Shown: positions 24,922 through 33,935, counted from the first letter of the stretch. The stretch is DNA of 64,000 nt from Bacillota bacterium (GCA_023388195.1 JAEWGR010000190.1:35498-99497), one strand, 5' to 3'. The notes: generated by a model from the letters alone, not told the origin. Made by a program: numbers and translations.

Positions 24922-25317
24922 ATGAATGAGGTTCTTGCGTTTCTATTAGAAAACAGAATAGTTTATCTCGCTACAGTCGATGGCAATATCCCCAAGGTGC
25001 GACCGGTTGGCTTTGTTATGGAGTTTGAAGGCAAACTCTATTTTAGCACCAGCAATCAGAAGAATGTATACAAACAGCTCAAAGCAAATCCTAACTTTGA
25101 AGTCAGCATAATTTCAAAAACAGGTGACTGGTTACGCTTAAAAGGTAAAGCTGTATTTAATACCACTCGGGAAACCAGGCAGGCTGCCTTGGATGCCGTG
25201 CCTGCTTTTAGCAAGATGTATAGTATTGACGATGCTATTTTTGAGCTCTTTTATATCGAAGATGGTGAAGCAACTTTTAACGACACGAAGGGATCTTCCA
25301 GGACCGTTACATTGTAA
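24922..25317 (+). CDS. Pyridoxamine 5'-phosphate oxidase-fold flavoprotein
   Basis: A 131-residue split-barrel FMN-binding protein of the PPOX family. The beginning NRIVYLATVDGNIPKVRPVGFVMEFEGKLYFSTSNQKNVYKQL shows the core strands and the phosphate/flavin contacts of the group, and WLRLKGKAVFN is the later barrel strand. These small proteins are flavin reductases or F420/FMN-binding oxidoreductases and many are of unknown function; they are not the PdxH of B6 salvage. AAAGGAG is 12 bases before ATG 24922. It is separate from both neighbours. Confidence 0.82.
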   Translation: MNEVLAFLLENRIVYLATVDGNIPKVRPVGFVMEFEGKLYFSTSNQKNVYKQLKANPNFEVSIISKTGDWLRLKGKAVFNTTRETRQAALDAVPAFSKMYSIDDAIFELFYIEDGEATFNDTKGSSRTVTL

Positions 25318-25415
25318 TTATTTCTTGCTGTATATTAGTTGTCCCTTTGTTTGGCTATCTCTGAGTTTGCTGCAGGTAATGACTAAAACTTATTCATGAG
25401 TAATCCTCCTATTCA

Positions 25416-25430
25416 ATATAATCATAATAG
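25416..25430 (+). promoter_or_regulatory. PerR-box-like operator over the catalase promoter
   Basis: ATATAATCATAATAG matches 11 of the 14 specific positions of TTATAATNATTATAA. It includes a TATAAT (25417-25422) that would be the -10 element, 33 bases before the catalase start. PerR repression of katA by peroxide-sensing is common in Firmicutes. Confidence 0.6.
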
Positions 25431-25454
25431 ATTTTATGATTTGGGGGAGAGGAT

Positions 25455-26906
25455 ATGCCAAAACGCTATCTTACCAGCAATGAGGGGGCGCCTGTTACCA
25501 ACGATCAGCAATCCTTGAGTGTAGGTCAGCGGGGACCCATTTTACTTGAGGATATCGTTTTTCTGGAGAAAATTGCCCATTTTGACCGGGAAAGGATTCC
25601 TGAGAGAGTATTGCATGCCAAGGGGGCCGGAGCTTTCGGTCATTTTAGACCGTATAACTCTCTGGCGTCATGGACTAAAGCCGATTTTTTGCAGGATCCG
25701 GAAAAGGTAACGCCTGTGTTTGTCAGGTTTTCATTAGCGGGCGGCTCGCTGGGCGGGGCGGATACTGTGCGGGATATCAGAGGGTTTTCGGTAAAATTCT
25801 ACACAGAGGAAGGCAATTATGATATTGTAGGCAACCATATCCCGGTATTTCCGATTAGAGACCCAATTCAGTTTCCCGACCTGGTTCATGCCCTGAAGCC
25901 TGACCCGGTTACTAATGTCCGGGGCGGGCCGATAGCCGCCAGCCGGTTTTGGGACTTTATGTCATTGCGGCCGGAATCAATCAATTTTCTCACGTATTTG
26001 TTTGCTGATAATGGTACTGCCAAAAGTTTCAGAACCATTCCGGGGTATGGAGTCAACACGTATAAATGGGTCAATCTGCGCGGGGAAGAAGTTTATGTCA
26101 AGTATCACTGGGAGCCCTGTGCCGGTGTTGAATACATAGATGGCAAGACGGCAGCCCTGCTTGCCGGGACAGACCCGGACATAGCCCGGCGGGATTTATT
26201 TGATAGCATTGCTGCCGGCCAGCAGGTTGAGTTTGAGCTGAGAATACAGATATTGAATGTGGAAGATGAATGTGAACAGCCCTTTGATCCCTTGGACTCC
26301 ACTAATATATGGCCTGATGATTTATTTCCGTTAATGCCGGTAGGGAAAATGGTGCTAAATAAAAATCCGGAAAACTTTTTTGTCGACATTGAACAGGCTG
26401 CTTTCTCGCCGGCGGCTATTGTGCCAGGAATAGAGTTTTCCAATGATAAAATACTGCAGGGCCGTGTCTTTGCTTATGGGGATACACAAAGATACCGGTT
26501 AGGTGTTAATTATTTAGAATTGCCTACTAATATGCCGCGAAAACCGGCAGATAACAAGATGCAGGACGGAGCCATGCAAACCATGTACAGCGACGGTGTT
26601 GCCAATTATTTACCTAATACATTAGGGGGCGGAACGCCCATGCCGGCCCCAGTGACCGGGAAGCCTGCCCAGAACCATGTTTCCGGTTGTATAGTCCGGA
26701 AAGAGATAGCCGGGGATATTTATTATCAGGCCCGCTTCAGGTATCGGTCTATGTCAGCGACGCAAAAGAGACACCTGGTCGCCAATATTGTTGAAAACCT
26801 GAGTCAGGCCTATGAGCCTATTCAAAGAAGAATGGTTGAACATTTCTTAGAGACAGACCGTGACCTGGGCAGCAGGATAGCACAGGGAATCGGTCTGATG
26901 CTCTGA
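25455..26906 (+). CDS. katA: Haem catalase, small-subunit (clade 3) type
   Basis: A 483-residue monofunctional catalase that breaks down H2O2 in the cytoplasm. The catalytic His is in RVLHAKGAGAFGHF (about residue 54), the Asn in GNHIPVFPIRD and the haem-ligand Tyr in RVFAYGDTQRYRLGVNYLELP, close to the canonical RLFSYxDTQRHRLG. Length fits clade 3 enzymes. GGGGGAGAGG precedes ATG 25455. A PerR-like box covers its promoter. For an otherwise strictly anaerobic gene set it indicates tolerance of brief oxygen exposure. Confidence 0.95.
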   Translation: MPKRYLTSNEGAPVTNDQQSLSVGQRGPILLEDIVFLEKIAHFDRERIPERVLHAKGAGAFGHFRPYNSLASWTKADFLQDPEKVTPVFVRFSLAGGSLGGADTVRDIRGFSVKFYTEEGNYDIVGNHIPVFPIRDPIQFPDLVHALKPDPVTNVRGGPIAASRFWDFMSLRPESINFLTYLFADNGTAKSFRTIPGYGVNTYKWVNLRGEEVYVKYHWEPCAGVEYIDGKTAALLAGTDPDIARRDLFDSIAAGQQVEFELRIQILNVEDECEQPFDPLDSTNIWPDDLFPLMPVGKMVLNKNPENFFVDIEQAAFSPAAIVPGIEFSNDKILQGRVFAYGDTQRYRLGVNYLELPTNMPRKPADNKMQDGAMQTMYSDGVANYLPNTLGGGTPMPAPVTGKPAQNHVSGCIVRKEIAGDIYYQARFRYRSMSATQKRHLVANIVENLSQAYEPIQRRMVEHFLETDRDLGSRIAQGIGLML

Positions 26907-26954
26907 TAAACAAACCTGGCAACAGTTGCAGATCTTCTTGTCCGCGAAGTAGAA

Positions 26955-26993
26955 AAAACCGTGTTAAATTTGGCGTGAATTTAACACGGTTTT
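26955..26993. terminator. Bidirectional terminator between katA and the liv operon
   Basis: AAAACCGTGTTAAATT at 26955-26970 and its complement at 26978-26993 form a 16-bp stem around a 7-base loop, with A/T runs on both sides so that it can act on either strand. Confidence 0.88.
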
Positions 26994-27047
26994 ATATTTC
27001 CTAAGTGATTGGCTGTAATTCTCTTCATTAATACAGATTTGTGCTGA

Positions 27048-27764
27048 CTAGCAGACTTGCCTGCCGCCCAGATAGGCTTCCATCACTCTGGGATCATTGG
27101 CAATTTCAGCGGCTGGGCCGTGAAGAACAATCCGGCCTGTCTCCATGACATAGGCATAATGAGCAATCTTAATTGCCTGGCGGACGTTTTGTTCAACCAG
27201 CAGGATGGTTGTCCCTTCGGCATTAATTTCCTGGATTACTTTAAATATATCAGCAACTACCAGTGGCGCCAAGCCCATGGAAGGCTCATCCAGGAGCAGC
27301 AGCTTTGGCCGGGCCATTAAGGCCCGGCCGATGGCCAGCATTTGCTGCTGACCGCCGGACAAAGTTCCTCCCAACTGCTGCCTGCGTTCGGCGAGTATCG
27401 GAAAGCGGGCAAAAACCTTTTCCAGGTCGCTTTGGATAGCGGTGGTGTCTGTACGTTGATACGCACCCATCTCCAAATTCTCCAACACCGTCATTTGCGC
27501 GAGGATGCTGCGGCCCTCAGGCACTAGCGAGATGCCTTTGCCGACTACCTTATGCACAGCCAGACCGGTAATGTTTTGCCCCTGAAAGGAGATTTGGCCT
27601 GCTGCCGGCTGAACCATGCCCATGATGGCTTTCATGGTAGTTGTCTTGCCGGCGCCATTGGCACCAATTAAAGAGACAATGGCGCCTTGGGGGACAGCGA
27701 GGCTGACTGTTTTTAATGCTTTGATATTGCCATAACCGGCAATTAACTGGGTAATCTCAAGCAT
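27048..27764 (-). CDS. livF: Branched-chain amino-acid ABC transporter ATP-binding protein LivF
   Basis: A 238-residue ATPase: Walker A GANGAGKTT near residue 35, signature LSGGQQQMLAIGRAL, Walker B LLLLDEPSMGLAP. The LivF subclass is shown by the EPSMGL stretch, the LVEQNVRQAIKIAHYAYVMETGRIVLHG ending and the size. It energises import of leucine, isoleucine and valine together with LivG. It is the last gene of the five-gene minus-strand operon and follows livG by one base. Confidence 0.93.
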   Translation of the reverse strand: MLEITQLIAGYGNIKALKTVSLAVPQGAIVSLIGANGAGKTTTMKAIMGMVQPAAGQISFQGQNITGLAVHKVVGKGISLVPEGRSILAQMTVLENLEMGAYQRTDTTAIQSDLEKVFARFPILAERRQQLGGTLSGGQQQMLAIGRALMARPKLLLLDEPSMGLAPLVVADIFKVIQEINAEGTTILLVEQNVRQAIKIAHYAYVMETGRIVLHGPAAEIANDPRVMEAYLGGRQVC

Positions 27765-27765
27765 C

Positions 27766-28527
27766 TCACATATCCTCCTTTCCCAGATAGGCTTCGATTA
27801 CCTGCGGATTTTCCTGGATGCTGGCAGGCGATCCTTCGGCAATTTTCCGGCCAAAATTTAATACGACAAAACGCTCACATACGTTCATCATCAGGTGCAT
27901 GTCATGTTCTATCAGGATGACGGCCTTGCCTAGCTGTTGTATTTGCGCGATCAGTAACCGCAAGTCTTCTGTCTCACTTTCATTCATGCCGGCGGCAGGT
28001 TCATCCAACAGCAGTAATTCGGGGTCAGAGGCCAGGGCCCGGGCAATTTCGAGACGGCGCTGTTTACCGTAGGAGAGGGCGCCGGCCAGGGTGTTGGCTT
28101 CGTCGCCGATGCCTGTTAATTCCAGCATGGCGCGGGCCCGGCCCTTAATGGTCTTTTCCTCCTGCCGCTGCGCCCCGGTCTGCCATAAGCCTTGCCAAAT
28201 ACCGGCGTGTGTACGGCAGTGAGCGCCAACCATAACATTCTCCAGGGCAGTCATCTGACCGAACAGGCGGATATTCTGAAAGGTACGGGAAATCCCCAGT
28301 TTGGTGATCTTATGGGGCTTTAGGCCGACAATGGTTTTATCCTGATAAACAATCCGGCCTTCACTAGGCGGCAATACGCCGGTAATCAGGTTGAAAAGAG
28401 TGGTCTTGCCGGCACCGTTAGGTCCGATTACCCCGAGAATCTCATTTTTATTGACATGAAAACTAATAGTAGATAACGCTGCCAGTCCCCCGAAATTCTT
28501 ACTGACTTTTTCCAGTGTCAGGATCAT
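27766..28527 (-). CDS. livG: Branched-chain amino-acid ABC transporter ATP-binding protein LivG
   Basis: A 253-residue ATPase with Walker [10 protein letters not shown], the LivG-type signature [15 protein letters not shown] and Walker [16 protein letters not shown], where AAGMN is diagnostic of LivG. AAGGAGG precedes ATG 28527, and the start overlaps the livM stop by four bases (ATGA), showing translational coupling. Confidence 0.93.
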   Translation of the reverse strand: MILTLEKVSKNFGGLAALSTISFHVNKNEILGVIGPNGAGKTTLFNLITGVLPPSEGRIVYQDKTIVGLKPHKITKLGISRTFQNIRLFGQMTALENVMVGAHCRTHAGIWQGLWQTGAQRQEEKTIKGRARAMLELTGIGDEANTLAGALSYGKQRRLEIARALASDPELLLLDEPAAGMNESETEDLRLLIAQIQQLGKAVILIEHDMHLMMNVCERFVVLNFGRKIAEGSPASIQENPQVIEAYLGKEDM

Positions 28528-29501
28528 CCTGCTGACCTCCTTGTGGGTTCCGGCTGTTCGTTTGCTGTTGAAATTTTAAGTTTAGACTGCCAATAGCGGA
28601 GGGTATCTTCACTGATTAATCCCTGCGGGCGGAAGATCATCATGACAACCAGAATACCACCGTAAATCATGGCCCGGTAGTCGGCAGCCGACCGCAGTAC
28701 TTCTGGCAGGGTTGTCAATATGACCGAGCCCAGCAGCGGTCCCCATACCACATTACTGCCGCCGAATACGGCAAAGAGCAGGATTTCAACGGCCCGGTGA
28801 TAGGAGAAGTCCTTGGGCCCGATGTAAAAGGTGATATGGGCTGCCAGCCCGCCGGCAATCCCGGCCACAAACGCCCCGAGAAAAAAGGCCAGCAGCTTGT
28901 AATGGGTGGTATTTACACCTGATACTTCAGCCGCATGTTCATCGGCTTTAATAGCGGCAAAGGCCCGGCCAATCCGGGAATTGCGCAACCGGACGGCAAA
29001 AAAAACGATAAAAGCGAGGATGGCTGCCAATAGGGCGATGACAGATAAATTACTGATCTGCTGCAAACTGAAACCGGCGAAACCTTGGCTGTACCCCAGG
29101 GCAGAAAGCTGTTTGCCAATCAGCACCCCCAATGAGGGAATGCCGGAGAGGCCTAATGCCCCGTTGGTGATTTTGAGGTTGAGAATAATGACTCTGACTA
29201 CCTCACCAAAGCCGAGGGTGGCAATTGCCAGGTATATGCCCTGCAGCCTGGTAGCCGGAATTCCAATGACTGCCGCCATCAGGCAGGCGGCCAGACCCCC
29301 TGCCGGTATGGCCAGATAGACGGGAAAACCGAGTTTCAGTGTCAATAGGGCGGAGGTATAGGCACCGACGCTCATGAAACCGGCATTTCCCAGCGATAAT
29401 TGTCCTGTTGCCAGGGTTAAATAAATGCTAATACCTAACATAGCGTTAATCAGAACAAACATCAGAATTTGGAGATAATACGGATTTAAGAGGGTGTCCA
29501 T
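28524..29501 (-). CDS. livM: Branched-chain amino-acid ABC transporter permease LivM
   Basis: A 325-residue inner-membrane protein with about eight to nine hydrophobic segments and the LivM pattern LSLGNAGFMSVGAYTSALL (residues 35-53), GxxALRLRGxYLAIATLGFGEVVR-like region (RLQGIYLAIATLGFGEVVR) and GRAFAAIKADEHAAEVSGVN coupling loop. It pairs with LivH to form the membrane channel. The C-terminus is a short hydrophilic tail. Confidence 0.92.
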   Translation of the reverse strand: MDTLLNPYYLQILMFVLINAMLGISIYLTLATGQLSLGNAGFMSVGAYTSALLTLKLGFPVYLAIPAGGLAACLMAAVIGIPATRLQGIYLAIATLGFGEVVRVIILNLKITNGALGLSGIPSLGVLIGKQLSALGYSQGFAGFSLQQISNLSVIALLAAILAFIVFFAVRLRNSRIGRAFAAIKADEHAAEVSGVNTTHYKLLAFFLGAFVAGIAGGLAAHITFYIGPKDFSYHRAVEILLFAVFGGSNVVWGPLLGSVILTTLPEVLRSAADYRAMIYGGILVVMMIFRPQGLISEDTLRYWQSKLKISTANEQPEPTRRSAG

Positions 29502-29503
29502 AG

Positions 29504-30385
29504 TTACCGCCCTCCCTGGGGCGCGCTGCCCCCAAACAAGCCCTGGGGCCGCACAAATAATAAGATCATAATTAAGCCGAAGGCGACGGCGTCGCGGTAG
29601 GATGAATCGCCGTAGGCAACACTGAATACCTCAGCAATCCCTAAGAGTAAGCCGCCAACCATGGCGCCGGTTATATTGCCAAGACCGCCCAGGATTAATA
29701 CCGCTAAGCCTTTAAACCCCATAGTAATGCCCATAGTCGGTTCAACGGCATTAAACGCCAGTCCGACAAGGACACCGGCTACTGCGCCGAGCCCGGAAGC
29801 CAGCATTACCGTCATAACAATGACCCTGCGGGTGTCAACACCTAAGAGACCTGCTGTTTCAATATTTTCCGCTGTGGCCCGGATTGATTTACCGGCTTTG
29901 GTTTTGGCCAGCCAAAAGCGCAGCACAAACATGAGCCCAAAGGAAATAGCCAGAATAATAAGCTGGATAATCGAAATTTTAAATATTCCCAGATCCAGCA
30001 GTTGGCCGGCAAACACTGTCGGAAAGGACTGGGCCTGCGGTCCAAATACCTTAAGGGCGAGACTTTCCAGAAAGATTGATACACCAATCGTACTAATCAG
30101 CGGTGCCAGATGGGAGACTTCCTTGCGGCGCAGGGGGCGCAAGGCTACCCGTTCCAGCAGGTAACCAAGCACGGCCCCGGTAATCATGGCGCCGGCAAGA
30201 GCGCCGATAATACCGATATTGAACTTTGTGACAAGCATCAAGCCGACAAAAGCCCCAATCATGAATATTTCGCCATGCGCCATATTCACAATGTTTAGTA
30301 CGCCGAAGATTAAGGTATAGCCTAAGGCAATGACTGCATAGGTACTACCTAAAGTGAGGCCGTTGACCACTTGTTGCAAGAACAC
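29504..30385 (-). CDS. livH: Branched-chain amino-acid ABC transporter permease LivH
   Basis: A 293-residue membrane protein beginning FLQQVVNGLTLGSTYAVIALGYTLIFGVLNIVNMAHGEIFMIGA, the classical LivH start. The later KAGKSIRATAENIETAGLLGVDTRRVI loop contacts the ATPases. I place the start at the GTG at 30385, eight bases after AGAGGAG; the upstream GTG at 30394 overlaps that ribosome site. It forms the second half of the channel with LivM. Confidence 0.92.
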   Translation of the reverse strand: MFLQQVVNGLTLGSTYAVIALGYTLIFGVLNIVNMAHGEIFMIGAFVGLMLVTKFNIGIIGALAGAMITGAVLGYLLERVALRPLRRKEVSHLAPLISTIGVSIFLESLALKVFGPQAQSFPTVFAGQLLDLGIFKISIIQLIILAISFGLMFVLRFWLAKTKAGKSIRATAENIETAGLLGVDTRRVIVMTVMLASGLGAVAGVLVGLAFNAVEPTMGITMGFKGLAVLILGGLGNITGAMVGGLLLGIAEVFSVAYGDSSYRDAVAFGLIMILLFVRPQGLFGGSAPQGGR

Positions 30386-30439
30386 GAACTTCACTCCTCT
30401 TTTTTTAATCTAGCAGAATTTACACTGCCTTCTTCTCAA

Positions 30440-31588
30440 TCATTTTAATTCTGTGAATTGGCCGTCTTTGACGACAAGGATGGTAACATCCATAGCCGGG
30501 TTGCGTTTGGCATCAAAAGCAAATTTGCCGGTAACACCAGGGAAATCTTTTACGTTGGCCAGGCTGTCCCTGAGTTTTTTCCGGTCTGTAGTGGTGCCGG
30601 CTTTCTCTAAGGCATCGGCCATAATATACAGGGCATCATAGGCCTGAGCGGCAAATTGGTCAGGTTCTTTGTTATATTTTGCCTTGTAGGCTGCTACAAA
30701 TTTCTTGACTTTTTCATCTTCTTTGCCAGGGAACCAGGGGCTGGCTACAACAACTCCTTCCGCCGCAGTGCCGCCGGCTTTAATCAATTGAGGGGAGTTG
30801 AAACCGTTATTGCCGACAATCGGCACGGTAATGCCTACTTCCCTGGCCTTTTTTAAAATCAGTGCGGCTTCCTGGTATAAGCCGGCAACCATAATTGCAT
30901 CAGGTTTAAGGGCGGCAATCTTGGTCAGCTGGGCAGAAAAATCAGTATCTTTATCAGCAAAAGTTTCAACAGCAACAATTTCCATGGCATTGTCTTTTAT
31001 CGACTGTTCAAAGGTTTTAAAGCCGGATACAGCCCAGTCATTATTGTTTGAATACATGACGGCTACTCGTTTTAAGCCGAGTTTTTCCTTGGCTTTCTTT
31101 ACTGCATGGGGAATGGCCAGTGATTCAGGCAAGGCATTACGGAAGACATAATCACCGATATCTGTTATTCCTTCCGCGGTGGTTGAAGTACCCATAATTG
31201 ACACCCCGGCCTGACTGGCAATCGGGCCGACGGCAAACATTTCTCCACTCAGGGTCGGGCCAATTATGCCAACTACATTATCTTTATGAATGAGTTTATT
31301 AGTGGCATTAATAGCTTCATTCTTATCCCCTTTTGAGTCTTCAAAAATGAGGTCAATTTTTACTTTTCCTTTGGTGTTAATTTCGTCCCGGGCCAGCTCC
31401 AAACCCTGTTTAATCGCTTCACCATAAGCAGCACCGCCGCCGGTTAGATAGGATACTACCCCGATTTTAGCGGTGTTGCCTGATTCCGGACCGGCCGGGG
31501 CGGCTGGTTGATTGCCGCCACAGCCGGCGACGGCAGCGGCAAATACCATGGCCAGTGTGGCTGTCGTCCATTTTTTTACATTAAACAT
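30440..31588 (-). CDS. livJ: Branched-chain amino-acid ABC transporter substrate-binding lipoprotein
   Basis: A 382-residue lipoprotein: signal peptide KKWTTATLAMVFAAAVAGC with lipobox Cys near residue 23, then NTAKIGVVSYLTGGGAAYGEAIKQGLELARDEIN, the Leu/Ile/Val-binding type-1 periplasmic fold. It captures the amino acid on the outside of the inner membrane and passes it to LivH/LivM. First gene of the operon; GAGGGAG precedes ATG 31588. The leader carries a T-box with a likely leucine specifier, agreeing with a branched-chain amino-acid ligand. Confidence 0.9.
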   Translation of the reverse strand: MFNVKKWTTATLAMVFAAAVAGCGGNQPAAPAGPESGNTAKIGVVSYLTGGGAAYGEAIKQGLELARDEINTKGKVKIDLIFEDSKGDKNEAINATNKLIHKDNVVGIIGPTLSGEMFAVGPIASQAGVSIMGTSTTAEGITDIGDYVFRNALPESLAIPHAVKKAKEKLGLKRVAVMYSNNNDWAVSGFKTFEQSIKDNAMEIVAVETFADKDTDFSAQLTKIAALKPDAIMVAGLYQEAALILKKAREVGITVPIVGNNGFNSPQLIKAGGTAAEGVVVASPWFPGKEDEKVKKFVAAYKAKYNKEPDQFAAQAYDALYIMADALEKAGTTTDRKKLRDSLANVKDFPGVTGKFAFDAKRNPAMDVTILVVKDGQFTELK

Positions 31589-31700
31589 ACAAATCTCCCT
31601 CTTCCTTTTTTTAGTCTGCCAGATTTTACAAATAAATTCTATGGATATAAAAAAGACTATGACTTAAAGGGCACAGGCGGCTTCTGCCGGTCTCCTGCGG

Positions 31701-31719
31701 GACTTGGCACAAGCCAAGT
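31701..31719. repeat. 19-bp palindromic repeat, copy 1
   Basis: GACTTGGCACAAGCCAAGT, able to form a 7-8 bp stem (ACTTGGC/GCCAAGT). An identical 19-base copy is at 33517-33535, while the flanks differ. It lies between the T-box terminator and livJ. Confidence 0.6.
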
Positions 31720-31744
31720 TTACTTTCTCAACCTCCCTAAGAAA

Positions 31745-32098
31745 AGTAAAAACCCCTACTGGCAGATAGCTCTGCCAGTAGGGGCGATTTCGCGGTACCA
31801 CCCTACATTGTACTCTTTATGCCCGCTGGTATAGACCGGGCATTCCCCTTAACGCAGGGTGGCGCTTCAGCCTGATGTATACTTCACAATGTATACATGT
31901 CAACTGGAGAGTTCATGGGCGAGGTAACGGCAACAGTCACACACCGGCTTGCACCAACCGCCGACTCTCTGAGTGTTTCTCCTGTTGCTTTAATCCCAAT
32001 CATTACTTGTAGTGATGTAATTGGTCAGTTTCCCTGTAAAGTCTTTGTTTACACTTGTGGTTGTTATTCGTGCTTTTGCAATGGATGTTGTTTAGTTA
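31745..32098 (-). ncRNA. T-box leader (likely leucine) upstream of the liv operon
   Basis: On the minus strand the T-box core AGGGTGGTACCGCG is at 31804-31791, followed by a 14-bp terminator stem (31784-31771 with 31766-31753) and a U-run. Upstream is a Stem I region with the conserved CAGAGAG and GGTTGGTGCAAGCC segments (about 31970-31940). The codon facing the Stem I base is CTC (31923-31921), which would pair with tRNA-Leu. Uncharged leucyl-tRNA would prevent termination and raise transporter expression. The specifier position is inferred by pattern, so leucine is probable and not certain. Confidence 0.88.
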
Positions 32099-32104
32099 TT
32101 ATTC

Positions 32105-32133
32105 ATTATCACAGGACGACGGTTTTTTGTCAA
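32105..32133 (-). promoter_or_regulatory. Sigma-A promoter of the T-box/liv transcript
   Basis: On the minus strand TTGACA at 32133-32128, a 17-base spacer and GATAAT at 32110-32105. The transcript would start near 32098, just ahead of the T-box. Confidence 0.82.
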
Positions 32134-32597
32134 TAGGGTATAAGAAAACATTTAACTCCAGATATAGATCGTAGTTGCCAGTGGCAGAATATAGGGAACA
32201 ACTATTAAATTCATGCTGATGTGGCAGGATTTATTATACCGGAATTGGAATATTGATATTATCGGTACAGAAAATCAGAAAAATTCTGTGTGGTTTGTTA
32301 TTGAATAATATGTTTGTGTGTTGTGGGGAGATGGAGGTATTTAAAGACGAGAAAAGTGTTGACTAGGTCAGCGTGGAAGTTGAAAGTGCCCAAAAGGTAA
32401 TGATTTTTTGAAGATTCTGCGGTATAGTCAGGAAAGATGCTTTTTTTATCCGGGATATGGTAGAATAAAGTATACAAGGACTCCACCATCAGGCGTGTGA
32501 CGTATGCTTTTTGTAAACACTTACCAGTTAGCCACTCGTTAACGCGTTGTATAGAGTGAAGATCTAATTTAAAATATAAATAAAGGCGGTTAGACTA
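32134..32597. other. Intergenic stretch upstream of dapA with no recognised gene
   Basis: About 460 AT-rich bases between the divergent T-box promoter and dapA. I find no convincing coding frame, no lysine riboswitch core and no T-box core. TAGAAT at 32461-32466 could be a -10 element for dapA but has no good -35. AAAGGCGG at 32581-32589 is the dapA ribosome site. Confidence 0.5.
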
Positions 32598-33476
32598 ATG
32601 CAAAAACCATTATTTATCGGCTCCGGAGTAGCTATTGTCACTCCTTTTACACACAGCGGAATTGACTATCAGGCTTTCACAGAGCTGATTGAGTTTCAGA
32701 TTAAGGGCGGGTCAGATGCCATTATCGTTTGCGGTACTACCGGTGAAGCCTCAACCATGCCGGATGAGGAGCATATTGATGCGATTAAATTTGCGGTAAA
32801 AGCAATTAATAAACGGGTGCCGGTTATTGCCGGTACCGGCAGCAATGACACCCGCCATGCCATCGAATTATCGAAAGCGGCGGAAGCAGTTGGGGCTGAC
32901 GGGTTGCTGTCAGTTACGCCTTATTATAATAAAGCTACCCAAAAAGGATTGTACGGCCACTTCAAGCTTATTGCCGACAGTGTCGGTATTCCCTTAATCC
33001 TGTACAATGTACCCAGCCGTACCAATCTGAATTTGAATCCTGAGACAATCAAAGCCTTGGCGGAAATTGATAATATTATTGCCGTGAAAGAGTGTAACCT
33101 GGGGCAGGTAGGTGATGTGGTAAATCTATGTGGTGAGGATTTTACTGTGTATTCAGGTGATGACAACATGGTTCTGCCGGTATTGTCACTGGGCGGGAAG
33201 GGTGTTATCTCGGTTATGGCCAATATCATTCCCCGCGATACCCATGATATGGTGATGAAATTTGTCCAGGGAGACCTTGACGGTGCAATCAAACTGCAAC
33301 TGCAAACCCTTAATCTTATAAAATCGTTATTTTGCGAAGTGAACCCGATTCCGATTAAAGCCGCTGTCAATCTGTTAGGGTACAAGGCTGGTCAATGCCG
33401 GATGCCGTTAACGGAAATCAGTGAGGATAATCTCGAGTTGCTACGGGCGGAAATGAAGGCTTACGGGCTGATTTAA
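32598..33476 (+). CDS. dapA: 4-hydroxy-tetrahydrodipicolinate synthase
   Basis: A 292-residue class I aldolase that condenses pyruvate with aspartate semialdehyde, the first step towards diaminopimelate for peptidoglycan and lysine. Visible signatures are CGTTGEASTMPDEEH (substrate loop, about residue 45), LYNVPSRTNLNL with the catalytic Tyr (about residue 134) and IIAVKECN with the Schiff-base Lys (about residue 162). The Arg in the PSRT segment that binds the semialdehyde carboxylate supports a true DapA over sialic-acid or sugar-acid lyases of the same fold. It stands 538 bases upstream of a dapB homologue but has its own terminator. Confidence 0.93.
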   Translation: MQKPLFIGSGVAIVTPFTHSGIDYQAFTELIEFQIKGGSDAIIVCGTTGEASTMPDEEHIDAIKFAVKAINKRVPVIAGTGSNDTRHAIELSKAAEAVGADGLLSVTPYYNKATQKGLYGHFKLIADSVGIPLILYNVPSRTNLNLNPETIKALAEIDNIIAVKECNLGQVGDVVNLCGEDFTVYSGDDNMVLPVLSLGGKGVISVMANIIPRDTHDMVMKFVQGDLDGAIKLQLQTLNLIKSLFCEVNPIPIKAAVNLLGYKAGQCRMPLTEISEDNLELLRAEMKAYGLI

Positions 33477-33516
33477 CCAATAAATTCTGTGGGCACAAGA
33501 ACGGCTATACCCAAAA

Positions 33517-33535
33517 GACTTGGCACAAGCCAAGT
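33517..33535. repeat. 19-bp palindromic repeat, copy 2
   Basis: GACTTGGCACAAGCCAAGT, identical to 31701-31719, here just after dapA and directly before its terminator hairpin. Confidence 0.6.
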
Positions 33536-33536
33536 A

Positions 33537-33571
33537 ACTCCTGCACGCAATTTAAGTGCAGGAGTTTTTGT
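33537..33571 (+). terminator. Rho-independent terminator after dapA
   Basis: ACTCCTGCA near 33537-33545 pairs with TGCAGGAGT near 33557-33565 around an 11-base loop, followed by TTTTTG. Confidence 0.85.
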
Positions 33572-33689
33572 ATGCTGACACAGGGACGGTGGTTTTGTCT
33601 TGTAAATAGTCACTATCCATGATATGCTGTAAGGGAAGACCTGGCTATTGGCAACATTGCAAGCAGAAGGCATAATTGTCACTTTTTAA

Positions 33690-33718
33690 TTGTAAATAAA
33701 AGGTAAAACAGGTATAAT
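33690..33718 (+). promoter_or_regulatory. Sigma-A promoter of the c-di-AMP riboswitch
   Basis: TTGTAA at 33690-33695 and TATAAT at 33713-33718, with a 17-base spacer, about 35 bases before the aptamer. Confidence 0.75.
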
Positions 33719-33751
33719 TAAACATAAAAAATACAAATTTTTTTATTAAAG

Positions 33752-33935
33752 GCAATCGCCGAGTTTCATGTAAATGGAAGCGGGGGAACCATCTTTGGGG
33801 TGAATCCTGTGCAAGCAGGTAGGGCGAATTTCTTTCTGCCCGAATCCGTCAGCTAACCTCGTAGGCGTTGAAAGAGAAGGATGTATGAATCCTGCCGTTC
33901 TTCAAAGATAAACAATATCTTTGAGAATCCTTCTC
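33752..33935 (+). ncRNA. c-di-AMP riboswitch (ydaO-yuaA type)
   Basis: The aptamer (about 33752-33880) has the ydaO landmarks in order: CGCCGAGTTTCATG, GGAAGCGGGGGAACC, TTTGGGGTGAATCCTG, GCAGGTAGGGCGAA, CTGCCCGAATCCGTC and AGCTAACCTCGTAGGCG. Downstream GAGAAGGAT (33874-33882) can pair with ATCCTTCTC (33927-33935), enclosing a smaller hairpin, as an expression platform. No U-run follows, so control may be weaker termination or another mechanism. It precedes the dapB homologue by about 80 bases. Confidence 0.9.

Noticed and set aside
24922..25317. PdxH (pyridoxamine 5'-phosphate oxidase of B6 salvage)
   Set aside because: Too short and without the C-terminal PLP-oxidase motifs; only the split-barrel flavin fold is supported.
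32134..32597. Lysine riboswitch or T-box upstream of dapA
   Set aside because: Neither a lysine-aptamer core nor the T-box sequence GGGTGGNACC occurs on the plus strand there. The T-box in this gap is on the minus strand and belongs to livJ.
33874..33935. Classical rho-independent terminator after the c-di-AMP aptamer
   Set aside because: The hairpin is present but the bases after it (ATAAGCTGG) contain no T-run, so standard termination is not claimed.
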